Shown piece after piece: positions 33,363-41,425 of a stretch of DNA of 64,000 nucleotides. The stretch spans positions 62,001 to 126,000 of the forward strand of contig NZ_JAGPWD010000008.1 of assembly GCF_018119395.1 (NCBI RefSeq), read 5' to 3'. The position numbers and the translations under genes are program-made. The notes below the pieces were generated by a model. It was not told the origin of the DNA. It saw only the letters and a list, made by a program, of their open reading frames with translations, and ran no database searches. This stretch comes from Massilia sp. ZL223. GTDB taxonomy: Bacteria; Pseudomonadota; Gammaproteobacteria; Burkholderiales; Burkholderiaceae_D. Numbering within the stretch: the first letter of the stretch is position 1; each line of letters starts with the position of its first letter.

Positions 33363-34074
33363 ACGCGGCCGGTTCCCACTCGCGCAAGGCGAGCAGCAAG
33401 CCGGTCCCCTTGCGCTGCGCCAGCGGCGCCGCCAGGCTCTCTTCGTGCAGCTGGGCGAAGCGCGTCCTCAGCTGCCGCAGCTCGGCGCGCAGCTTGGCTT
33501 GCGCGCTTTCGGTCAGCATGCCATGCGCGAAGTCGAGCGACTCCCCCGCCTGGGCGAAGGCCCCATCCAGGAAATCCGGCATCCCCTGTTCGCGGAAATA
33601 GCGCCGGATCGGCCCGTCGGCCAGCCAGTCGAAATCGCGCGCCACGTTCAGGCGGATGCGGTTTCCCGGCAGCAGCGTGATCAGCTGCAGCCGGTCCAGG
33701 CGCAGCAGGTGCTGCACGCACTCCGCCTCGCTCAGGCGGTACACGGCCTGCATCTCGGCCATGCTCCAGTGATTCAGCGCGCACACGGACACCAGCAGCA
33801 GCTTGGCGTCCGACACCAGCTCGCTTTCCTGCTCCGCGCTCAGGGTACGCAGGCGGCGCTGGCCGTCCTGGGCTTCCTGGGCCAGTTCGGCGAGGGTGAA
33901 GCCGAGCAGGTTGCAGACCTCGACCACGCGGTCCAGGGTGAACTGCTCGGCGGCGAACAGGCGCTTGACGCTGGGCTCGGACAGGCCGAGCGAGCGGGCG
34001 ACGTCGCGGTAGGTCATGCCCTGCAGTTTAAGCTGGCGCTTCAGGGTATGGATCAGGAGGCTGATTTCGGACAT
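33343..34074 (-). CDS. XRE-type helix-turn-helix regulator
   Basis: A 243-aa protein. The N-terminal HTH (about 10-70: GMTYRDVARSLGLSEPSVKRLFAAE) is of the XRE/Cro type. The C-terminal 170 residues are helical (LVSVCALNHWSMAEMQAVYRLS) and resemble a ligand or partner-binding domain of unknown kind. The ATG at 34074 is preferred to a GTG eight codons upstream. It converges on the amylase gene and is divergent from nothing closely. Control of the amylase is possible but not shown. Confidence 0.8.
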   Translation of the reverse strand: MSEISLLIHTLKRQLKLQGMTYRDVARSLGLSEPSVKRLFAAEQFTLDRVVEVCNLLGFTLAELAQEAQDGQRRLRTLSAEQESELVSDAKLLLVSVCALNHWSMAEMQAVYRLSEAECVQHLLRLDRLQLITLLPGNRIRLNVARDFDWLADGPIRRYFREQGMPDFLDGAFAQAGESLDFAHGMLTESAQAKLRAELRQLRTRFAQLHEESLAAPLAQRKGTGLLLALREWEPAAFSALRR

Positions 34075-34153
34075 GGCATCGGCCGCCACCGGCAGCACAA
34101 GAAATTATGCTCAGATGGTAACAGTCCGGCTTGCAGCCCGGCAACCTAGCCGT

Positions 34154-35851
34154 TCAGACAGGCACCGCCGCCAGCGCGACCGTATTCTTGCCCGAGCGCT
34201 TGGCTCCATACATGGCGTGGTCGGCGCGCGCCAGCCAGGCGTCCAGGTCGGGCGCATCGTCCGGCATGTGCACCGCGACGCCGATGCTGGCCCCGACGTG
34301 CACGGTGGCCTTGCGCAGGCGGAAGCCTTCCTGCACCCGGTCGAGCAGCTTGCGCGCAGTGTCTTCGGCATGGGCGTAGTCGGTCAGCATCTCCAGCACC
34401 ACGACGAACTCGTCGCCGGCCAGGCGCGCCACCATGTCGGTCTTGCGCACGGCCAGGGCCAGGCGCGCGCCGAACTGGCGCAGCAGCTCGTCGCCTTCTT
34501 CGTGGCCATAGGTGTCGTTGACCGCCTTGAAGCCATCCATGTCGATGAACAGCAGCGCCGCCGGGCGGCCGACGCGCTGGGCACGGCTCATCGCTTCCGG
34601 CAAGGTCTCCAGCAGGGCGCGCCGGTTCGGCAGGCCGGTGAGCACGTCGCGCAGCAGCAGGGCCTGCAGCTCGGCGGTGCGCTCGGCGACCGCCGCTTCC
34701 AGGCTTTCGTTCATGGCCAGCAGCGCGCGCCGGTTCTCGGCCTCGCTGCGCACCAGGTCGTGCAAGGTGCCCGACAGCACGGTCGCTTCGTGAAAGCCGT
34801 CGACCAGCGGAATCGGCGGCGCTTCTTCGCCTGCGGCGGTGGCTTGCGTAGCTGCTTCGATCGCCCGGCCCAGCTGGGCCATGGGGCGGCTCAGGCGGCG
34901 CGCCAGCAGGCCGGCCGCGAGCGCCAGCAGCAGCGCCAGCGCCGCGCTCCACATCAGCATGCGCTCCTGCAGCTGCCTGGCGCCTTCCATCGCCTTTTCC
35001 TCGACCTGGCGCACCAGCACCACCCAGCGCAGCGAGGCCGGATCGTTGGCCGCTCCGGTCTGGCTGTAGCCGGTGACATAGGTGCGGCCGTCAGGCCACT
35101 CCTCGCGCAGCGAACCGGTCTGGCCCTTGCGGGCGGCGTGCAGGCTGGCGGTCTCGATCTTTTGCTCGATCATCTCTGGCGGACCGAGCAGCACGGTGCC
35201 GTCGTCGCGCACCACGATGATCTCGGCCCCATAGGCGCGCAGGGCCGGCGTGAGCAGCTCGCGCGCGTGGCGGCGCGCCCATTCCCAGCTCAGGTGCATG
35301 CCGAGCACGCCTTGCAGCTTGCCGTCCATGCCGAACACGGGAGCGGACAGGTCGATGAAGCGCCACGGGTCGGTGCCGCGCGGAAGCAGGCCGTCGAGCA
35401 GTTTGGCCGGGTGATAATCGGAGGCCCGCACCCCATGCAGGCCGGCCTGGAACCAGGGCCGCGCCCCGACGTTCGCGCCTTCGAGCAGGGCTTTGGTGGA
35501 GGTCGTCACCGTGCCGTCGGCGGCGGCCATGCCGATCCAGGCATAGTCGGGGAAGGTGCGCTGCAGGCTTTCCAGCACGTCACGGGCCGAGGCCGGGTCG
35601 CGCGCCTGCCGCAGCGCGGGGAGCGCCGCCAGCAGGCGGGCGTCGCCGGCGGCCTGCTCGACGATGCGGTTGAGCGAATCGCGCATTTGCCAGGACAGCT
35701 GCTGGAGGCGCAGCTCGGCTTCCATGCCGGCATGGCGCACCGCGAAGTGATTCACCAAGCTAAGCTGCAAGCCGACTGTCAATGCGACCGTGGTGCAGAC
35801 GGCCAAGGTCATCAGCGTCGACAACCGTAACTTCTGGAACATACCCTTCAT
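34154..35851 (-). CDS. Diguanylate cyclase with Cache sensor domain
   Basis: A 565-aa membrane sensor. An N-terminal transmembrane segment (about 12-33, LMTLAVCTTVALTVGLQLSLVN), a periplasmic double-Cache-like domain (about 35-300), a second transmembrane segment (LMWSAALALLLALAAGLLA), a HAMP-like linker, and a C-terminal GGDEF domain. The active-site signature reads AGDEF in place of GGDEF. An RKTD I-site (RxxD) lies five residues before it. It probably makes cyclic-di-GMP with feedback inhibition. Several starts are possible; ATG 35851 gives a complete anchor. Confidence 0.88.
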   Translation of the reverse strand: MKGMFQKLRLSTLMTLAVCTTVALTVGLQLSLVNHFAVRHAGMEAELRLQQLSWQMRDSLNRIVEQAAGDARLLAALPALRQARDPASARDVLESLQRTFPDYAWIGMAAADGTVTTSTKALLEGANVGARPWFQAGLHGVRASDYHPAKLLDGLLPRGTDPWRFIDLSAPVFGMDGKLQGVLGMHLSWEWARRHARELLTPALRAYGAEIIVVRDDGTVLLGPPEMIEQKIETASLHAARKGQTGSLREEWPDGRTYVTGYSQTGAANDPASLRWVVLVRQVEEKAMEGARQLQERMLMWSAALALLLALAAGLLARRLSRPMAQLGRAIEAATQATAAGEEAPPIPLVDGFHEATVLSGTLHDLVRSEAENRRALLAMNESLEAAVAERTAELQALLLRDVLTGLPNRRALLETLPEAMSRAQRVGRPAALLFIDMDGFKAVNDTYGHEEGDELLRQFGARLALAVRKTDMVARLAGDEFVVVLEMLTDYAHAEDTARKLLDRVQEGFRLRKATVHVGASIGVAVHMPDDAPDLDAWLARADHAMYGAKRSGKNTVALAAVPV

Positions 35852-36098
35852 GGACCTGAGCAAACACTGTTGGAAGGGCTCGATGATACCCTCGGACAAT
35901 GACAAATAAACCATGCGACGGGGAATCTTTCGTTTCCAGGCAGTCATTATGGGGTAAATGCAACACTCTCACGGATTTTCACAGTTCTCAGGCGCGAGGC
36001 GCTCGCAAGCGGGGGCCTATTTCACCCGAAATCAATCATTATTGGAGAGAAAATAATGCTACGCTTCTTCCAAGCATTGTTAACAAGGCGAGAATAAT

Positions 36099-37052
36099 AT
36101 GGCCAGCCACATGGACCGCTTCCAGGAAATGCAGATTTTCACCCGCATTGTCGAGCAGCGCAGCTTCAGCGCGGCGGCGGAAGACCTGCAACTGCCGCGC
36201 GCGACGGTTACGAATGCCATCAAGCGGCTGGAACAGCGCCTGGGCGCGCGACTGCTCGAACGGACCACCCGCGTGGTCGCGCCCACGCTGGACGGCCAGG
36301 CCTACTACGATCGCTGCGTGCGCCTGCTGGGCGACCTGGCCGAGATGGAAAGCGTATTTTCACGCACGGCGCCGGCGGGCCTGCTGCGCGTCAGCGTGCA
36401 GTCGACCCTGGCGCGCCACGTCGTCGCGCCCGCCCTGCCCGGTTTCCTGGCCCGCTACCCGGCGCTCGAACTGCAGATCAGCGAGGGCGACCGCCTCGTC
36501 GACCTGGTGCGCGAAGGGATCGATTGCGTGCTCCGCGTGGGCAATTTGCAGGACTCCTCGATGGTGGGCCTGTCGCTGGCCCAGCTGGAACAGGTGACCT
36601 GCGCCAGTCCCGAGTATGTCGCGCGTTTCGGCCGGCCGCAGCAGCTGGAAGACCTCGACCGGCACGAGGCGGTCAATTTCGTCTCCTCCGCCACCGGCCG
36701 TCCATATCCGCTCGAATTCATGCGCGACGGCGAGCTGCGCCAGCGCACCTTGCCGGGCTCGGTGACCGTGACGGGGGCGGACATGTACACCGCCTGCGCC
36801 ATTGCCGGGCTAGGGATCGTGCAGGTGCCGCGCTACCGGATCGAGGCGGAGCTGCGTTCGGGCGGCCTGGAAGTGCTGCTGCCGGAACTGCCGCCGCCGA
36901 CCTTGCCGGTGTCGGTGCTGTACCCGCAGAGCCGGCAGCTGTCGCCGCGGGTGCGGGTGTTTGTCGACTGGCTGAAGGGGGTGTTTGCCGGGTTCGAGCC
37001 GGCGAAGGCAGCGCCAGCTACGCGGCCGCGCAGGCGGCAAGATTTTCATTGA
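36099..37052 (+). CDS. LysR-family transcriptional regulator
   Basis: A 317-aa LysR regulator. The N-terminal winged helix (about 8-65: IFTRIVEQRSFSAAAEDLQLPRATVTNAIKRLEQRLGARLLER) precedes a periplasmic-binding-protein-like effector domain. AAGGCGAGAATAAT is the ribosome-binding site. The next gene, a carboxylesterase, is on the same strand 122 bp downstream and is a natural target. The effector is not known. Confidence 0.9.
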   Translation: MASHMDRFQEMQIFTRIVEQRSFSAAAEDLQLPRATVTNAIKRLEQRLGARLLERTTRVVAPTLDGQAYYDRCVRLLGDLAEMESVFSRTAPAGLLRVSVQSTLARHVVAPALPGFLARYPALELQISEGDRLVDLVREGIDCVLRVGNLQDSSMVGLSLAQLEQVTCASPEYVARFGRPQQLEDLDRHEAVNFVSSATGRPYPLEFMRDGELRQRTLPGSVTVTGADMYTACAIAGLGIVQVPRYRIEAELRSGGLEVLLPELPPPTLPVSVLYPQSRQLSPRVRVFVDWLKGVFAGFEPAKAAPATRPRRRQDFH

Positions 37053-37174
37053 CGAGCTTGCGCACCCTTTTAAACTTATCGTTAACTCATGCACGTCGTC
37101 CCGGCGAAGGCGCCAGTGGCGCGTACGACGGTTTTAAAGCTAACAAAATAAAAAGCCGTACGAGGAGACATCCG
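37053..37174 (+). repeat. Degenerate CGTCGTA-family palindrome
   Basis: CGTCGTCCCGGCGAAGGCGCCA followed by TGGCGCGTACGACGGTTTT around 37097-37133. The right half equals the right arm of the palindrome at 29106-29124 (19 of 19), while the left half is diverged. It lies between the LysR and carboxylesterase genes. Confidence 0.6.
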
Positions 37175-38626
37175 ATGCCCCAGTCCCGCCCCACCCTATT
37201 GAAGATGCTAGCGGTTTCCACTGCGTTCGCCCTGCCCATCGCCGCCTCGGCAGCGAACCAGCCGCTCGCCACCACCGACACCGGCAAGCTCGCAGGCGCA
37301 GTCCACAACGGCGTGGCAAGCTGGAAAGGCATCCCCTTTGCCGCCCCGCCGGTCGGCGCCCTGCGCTGGCGCCCGCCCCAGCCCGCCGCCGCCTGGAACG
37401 GCGTGCGCCAGGCCACCAGCTACGGCGCCGACTGCATGCAACTCCCCTTCGCCAGCGACGCCGCCCCGCTCGGCACCGCTCCCAGCGAAGACTGCCTCTA
37501 CCTGAACGTGTGGAAGCCCGCCAAGCCCGCTTCGGCGAAGCTGCCGGTGATCGTCTGGATCTACGGCGGCGGCTTCGTCAACGGCGGGTCCTCGCCGCCG
37601 ACCTATGCGGGCGCGGCGCTGGCGAAACAGGGTGTCGTGCTGGTGAGTTTCAATTACCGCCTGGGACGCTTCGGCTTCTTCGCCCATCCCCAGCTCACCA
37701 GGGAAAGCGGCGACGGCGCCCTGCTGGGCAACTACGGCCTCATGGACCAGCTGGCCGCGCTGCAATGGGTGAAACGCAACGTGGCAGCCTTCGGCGGCGA
37801 TGCATCGAACGTGACGATCATCGGCGAATCGGCGGGCGGCATGGCCGTGAATACCCTGCTCACCTCGCCCATGGCCCAGGGCCTGTTCGCCAGGGCGGTC
37901 GTGATGTCTGGCGGCGAAGGCAAGACGGTCGACCCGGGCCTCGCCTACGTCGAGCAGGTCGGGGTGAACTTCGCCACGGCCAAGGGCATCGCGAAAGACG
38001 ACCCGCAGGCCCTGCCCAAGCTGCGCGCCCTGGGCGCCGAGCAGGTGGTCGACGGCCTGAACCTGGCCAACCGCAAGGTAGAGGGCGCGCCGACCTACCT
38101 GGGCCCCTACGCCGACGGCAAGCTGGCGATCGAATCGGGCGCGGCTTTCGCCGGCGGGCGCTTCCACAAGGTGCCGGTCATGATCGGCGCCACCAGCGCC
38201 GACATCGGCGGCAAGACCGGCTTCATGGTTGCCGGCGCGCGCAGCCTGGCGGCCACCCTGGCCGGCCAGGGCGTGCCGGTGTACGCCTACCGCTTCTCCT
38301 ATGTCGCCGACGCCATCGGCAAGCCGGGCGGCGCCGAGCACGCGACCGACATCCCGTATTTCTTCGATACGGTGGCGGTGAAATATGGTGCGCAGAGCAC
38401 GAAGAAGGACGTCGCGATGGGCAAGGCGATCAGCGCCTACCTGGTGAACTTCGCGAGAAAAGGCGATCCGAACGGGCGCGGCCTGCCGGCCTGGCCGCGC
38501 TACCGCCCGGCCGCCGACGAGATCATGGATTTCGCCGGCAGCGGCAAGCCGGAACCGAAGAAGGATCCTTGGGGAGAAGAGATCGAGACGGCCCAGGCCG
38601 CCGCAGCGGCGCGCCTGGCCAAATAA
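37175..38626 (+). CDS. Carboxylesterase type B, secreted
   Basis: A 483-aa alpha/beta hydrolase with a signal peptide ending AASA-A. The oxyanion region IYGGGFVNGG, the nucleophile elbow GESAGG (Ser about 221) and the His of GGAEHATDIPYFF are visible. The acid segment reads GATSADIGG, shorter than in most family members, and the protein lacks about 50 residues between the acid and His regions. AGGAGACATCCG precedes the ATG at 37175. It hydrolyses carboxylic esters; the natural substrate is unknown. Confidence 0.85.
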   Translation: MPQSRPTLLKMLAVSTAFALPIAASAANQPLATTDTGKLAGAVHNGVASWKGIPFAAPPVGALRWRPPQPAAAWNGVRQATSYGADCMQLPFASDAAPLGTAPSEDCLYLNVWKPAKPASAKLPVIVWIYGGGFVNGGSSPPTYAGAALAKQGVVLVSFNYRLGRFGFFAHPQLTRESGDGALLGNYGLMDQLAALQWVKRNVAAFGGDASNVTIIGESAGGMAVNTLLTSPMAQGLFARAVVMSGGEGKTVDPGLAYVEQVGVNFATAKGIAKDDPQALPKLRALGAEQVVDGLNLANRKVEGAPTYLGPYADGKLAIESGAAFAGGRFHKVPVMIGATSADIGGKTGFMVAGARSLAATLAGQGVPVYAYRFSYVADAIGKPGGAEHATDIPYFFDTVAVKYGAQSTKKDVAMGKAISAYLVNFARKGDPNGRGLPAWPRYRPAADEIMDFAGSGKPEPKKDPWGEEIETAQAAAAARLAK

Positions 38627-38629
38627 AGG

Positions 38630-39277
38630 TCAGCTGCCGAAATAGCGGCCGGCGCGGTGCCAGGCCATGACCATGCTGCTCATGGCGATGGCGCTCAGGG
38701 CCGACCAGCCCACGCGTTCCGGCTCGACCATTGTCAGCGCTACCATGAGGATGACGCTGTCGATCATCACCTGGACGCGGCCCGCATTGATCGCGTACCG
38801 CTTCTGCATCCACAGGGTGAAGATGCCGGTGCCGCCCAGGCCGGCGCCATGGCGCGCCATGGCCAGGATGCCCATGCCGCAGAAGGTGCCGCCGCCCAGC
38901 GCCGCCACCATCGGGTCGACGTGGCCGATCGTCAGGCCATTGGGAATCAGCTTGAGCAAGGCCATGATCATCGCGCTGCCGATCAGGGACTTGATGGTGA
39001 AGCGCGCACCCATGAACAGGTAGCCGAACAGGAAGAACGGCACATTGATCAAGAGGAACAGCAGGCCGACCGATTGCCCCGTCATATAGGACGCAAGCAA
39101 GGCGATGCCCGCCACGCCGCCCGTGATCAGGCCGGCGGCCTGAAGCAAAAGGATACCGGTGGCGGCGAACAGTACGCCCACGAACATGCCGTAGACATCG
39201 TCCAGCAGCGAGTGCGGCTTCACCTGGAACGCCGGCCCCGACTGCGAACTTCCACGCCTCATCACGCCCTGCGTCAT
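38630..39277 (-). CDS. YitT-family membrane protein
   Basis: A 215-aa inner-membrane protein of the YitT (DUF161) family with five to six transmembrane segments (MFVGVLFAATGILLLQAAGLITGGVAGIALLASY, SVGLLFLLINVPFFLFGYLFMG, and MIDSVILMVALTMV). GGTGIFTLW and the GAGLGG loop are conserved family features. GGAGGCGATGCA precedes the ATG at 39277. Its 3' end lies three bases from the carboxylesterase stop (convergent). The transported substrate is unknown. Confidence 0.82.
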   Translation of the reverse strand: MTQGVMRRGSSQSGPAFQVKPHSLLDDVYGMFVGVLFAATGILLLQAAGLITGGVAGIALLASYMTGQSVGLLFLLINVPFFLFGYLFMGARFTIKSLIGSAMIMALLKLIPNGLTIGHVDPMVAALGGGTFCGMGILAMARHGAGLGGTGIFTLWMQKRYAINAGRVQVMIDSVILMVALTMVEPERVGWSALSAIAMSSMVMAWHRAGRYFGS

Positions 39278-39541
39278 TGCATCGCCTCCAGGCTGGCGGC
39301 CGGAGACGAGGCAGGCAGATTGGCAAGAGACAGAGCGAATGAAAGAGTGTGGGTCATCGGTGTGTGCAGTGTTCAAATCGGCGGCCCGGCCTATCCAGGG
39401 CGGGTCGCCATGACAAATTACTTGAATCCAGACCGTATTGCGGCCTACAGCCGCCATTATCACTCATGTTGCACTGCAATGTAAGTGTGGGAAACCACAG
39501 TAACGCACAGTAACAACGAGGCTCCGGCCGATGAGGCCGTA

Positions 39542-40027
39542 CTAGCAGCGTAGCAGCCCCAGAATAGTGGCGATGTTGTACGGTTTGGGTGCGAACAGGT
39601 AGCGCTTGCGGCGATCGGCCAGGAGGGACGGCAGCGTATACCCCGAGGTCAGCACCACCTTGATATGGGGATAGCGCTCATCGACCAGGTCCGCCAGGTC
39701 GAGTCCGTTGATGCCGGGCATCATGATGTCCGAGAACAAGGCATCGATATCGGTATTGTCCTGCAGCGCCTGCAGCGCTTCCTCGCCCGAATGGGCGACC
39801 ACGACATCCAGGCCGTGCGAGCTCAGCAGGGCTTCGGCCAATTCGGCCAGGTCGTGCTGGTCGTCCACCACCAGCACCTTGCGCAGCAGCGCGCCCGGAT
39901 CGGATGCGACAGCATCCGGCTCCGCCGGCGTGCCGGGCGGCGGCAGGCGGCGATCGTCCGTACTGAAGCGGCGCCGGACTGGGGTGCGGTACACGACATC
40001 TCCTGGGTGACAAATCAGCGCCTTCAT
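39542..40027 (-). CDS. Response-regulator receiver protein
   Basis: A 161-aa protein with one CheY-like receiver domain (about 50-160): VLVVDDQHDLAELAEALL (acidic pocket), FSDIMMPGINGLDL (phospho-acceptor Asp), VLTSGYT and the Lys of PKPY. There is no output domain. The first 45 residues are Pro/Arg-rich and of unknown use; the start could also be a GTG at 40057. It directly follows the histidine kinase gene, so the two form a two-component pair with the receiver alone acting by protein contact. Confidence 0.78.
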   Translation of the reverse strand: MKALICHPGDVVYRTPVRRRFSTDDRRLPPPGTPAEPDAVASDPGALLRKVLVVDDQHDLAELAEALLSSHGLDVVVAHSGEEALQALQDNTDIDALFSDIMMPGINGLDLADLVDERYPHIKVVLTSGYTLPSLLADRRKRYLFAPKPYNIATILGLLRC

Positions 40028-40081
40028 TATCGCTCGGGAGTGCACACGAGCACGCACGATTGCGGCGCGCCCGGGGCGAAC

Positions 40082-41233
40082 TCAGGCCGGCCCGCGCAAG
40101 GGAATCCGGACAATGAACTCGCTGCCCTTGCCCACGCCTTCGCTGCGCACCTCCACCGTGCCCTGGTGCAGCGACACCAGTTCCCTGACCACCGCCAGGC
40201 CGATCCCCAGCCCTGCCCCGCGCTGGGCGTCGGTGCCTTCGGCCTGGGTGAACACGTCGAAGATCCTGGGCTGGATCTCGGCGGGAATGCCCTTGCCGTT
40301 GTCCTTGAGGTAGCAGACGAAGTGGGTCTGGTCCGCCGTCGCGGTGAGCCAGACGTCGCCGCCGGGATGGTTGTACTTGATCGCGTTGTTGATCAGGTTC
40401 ACGAAAATCTGGTTGATGCGCCGGCTGTCGACTTCGATCTCGATCGGCACCGCGGGGAAAGACAAGTGAAAGCTGATCTGCTGGGCATGCGCCAGCCCGC
40501 GGCAGCTCTCGATCGCTTCGCTCAGCAGCACCTGCAGGTGGGTCCTTTCGTAAGCGATGCTCATCTTCCCGCTCTGCACGCGGGTCAGGTCGACCAGGTC
40601 TTCGATCAGCTTCTCGAGAAAGCCCAGCTGGCGGTCGATCACGGCCAGCGGCTGGCAGCTGCGCTCGGCGTCGCCGGCGAACATCTGCAGCAGTTGCTGG
40701 GCCGAGCGCAGCGGCGACAGCGGATTGCGCATCTCGTGCGCGATGGTGCCGATGAAGACGTCGCGCTCGGCCTGGCGCGCCACATTTTCCTTCAGTTCGT
40801 TCTCGAGGTAGCGGGTACGGGCGCGCAGGTGAGTGGCGTCGCGGAAGATCTTGACGAAGCCGGTGACGCGGCCGTTCTCGTCGCGGTGCAGCGGCACGCT
40901 CACGCCGCTGGCCCAGAAGCAGGAGCCGTCGCGGCGCAAATGCCAGCGCTCGTCCTCGCCCACCCCGACCAGGGCGGCGGTCTGCGCTTCGTGCTCGTCC
41001 AGCTTGCGTTCGCGGTCTTCGGGGACGAACAGGATGGCAGTCGTCTTGCCGATCACTTCGTCGGCGGTCCAGCCGGTGATGAAGGCCGCGCCCTGGTTCC
41101 ACCCGGTGATACGGAGCTCTGTGTCGTAGAACATCACGCCGTACTGCCTGGTCTTGACGAGCATCAGCTCGGAGAAGGCATCGGCGTCGCGCTGGATCCA
41201 GCGGGCATCTGGATGTGTCGGATCTGTGGGCAT
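40082..41233 (-). CDS. PAS-domain sensor histidine kinase
   Basis: A 383-aa soluble kinase. A PAS domain (about 30-135: MFYDTELRITGWNQGAAFITGWTADEVIGK, then a PAC region) is followed by the DHp H-box GTIAHEMRNPLSPLR and the ATPase domain (NLINNAIKYNHPGGDVW, DNGKGIPAEIQPRIFDVF, GAGLGIGLAVV). No transmembrane segment is seen, so it senses an internal signal, perhaps redox, through PAS. It is paired with the receiver gene downstream. Confidence 0.88.
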   Translation of the reverse strand: MPTDPTHPDARWIQRDADAFSELMLVKTRQYGVMFYDTELRITGWNQGAAFITGWTADEVIGKTTAILFVPEDRERKLDEHEAQTAALVGVGEDERWHLRRDGSCFWASGVSVPLHRDENGRVTGFVKIFRDATHLRARTRYLENELKENVARQAERDVFIGTIAHEMRNPLSPLRSAQQLLQMFAGDAERSCQPLAVIDRQLGFLEKLIEDLVDLTRVQSGKMSIAYERTHLQVLLSEAIESCRGLAHAQQISFHLSFPAVPIEIEVDSRRINQIFVNLINNAIKYNHPGGDVWLTATADQTHFVCYLKDNGKGIPAEIQPRIFDVFTQAEGTDAQRGAGLGIGLAVVRELVSLHQGTVEVRSEGVGKGSEFIVRIPLRGPA

Positions 41234-41376
41234 GGATTCGCTCGGAACGTAAATCTGCCGGAAGCGGCAGTCCGACCTGCCCCTGGGGTAGACCTTACCC
41301 GATGCGGGTGGCGGGAGAGCTCATTATATTTTTACAAGTAAATGTTCAGCGCACGGATGGGGGACTCCAGATACGA

Positions 41377-41404
41377 ACACAGCCGCCGATTCCGGCGGCT
41401 GTGT
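41377..41404 (-). terminator. Hairpin terminator after the TRAP operon
   Basis: ACACAGCCGCCG, loop ATTC, and CGGCGGCTGTGT form a perfect 12-bp stem, 22 bp after the dctM stop codon on the minus strand. There is no long T-run, so it may also serve as an mRNA 3' stabiliser. Confidence 0.7.
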
Positions 41405-41425
41405 CGAGTCTGGCGGGCTCCTGGT

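Noticed and set aside
34016..35830. 604-codon plus-strand frame
   Set aside because: It is the reverse of the diguanylate cyclase gene; its sequence is rich in Arg/Gln/His and no family is seen.
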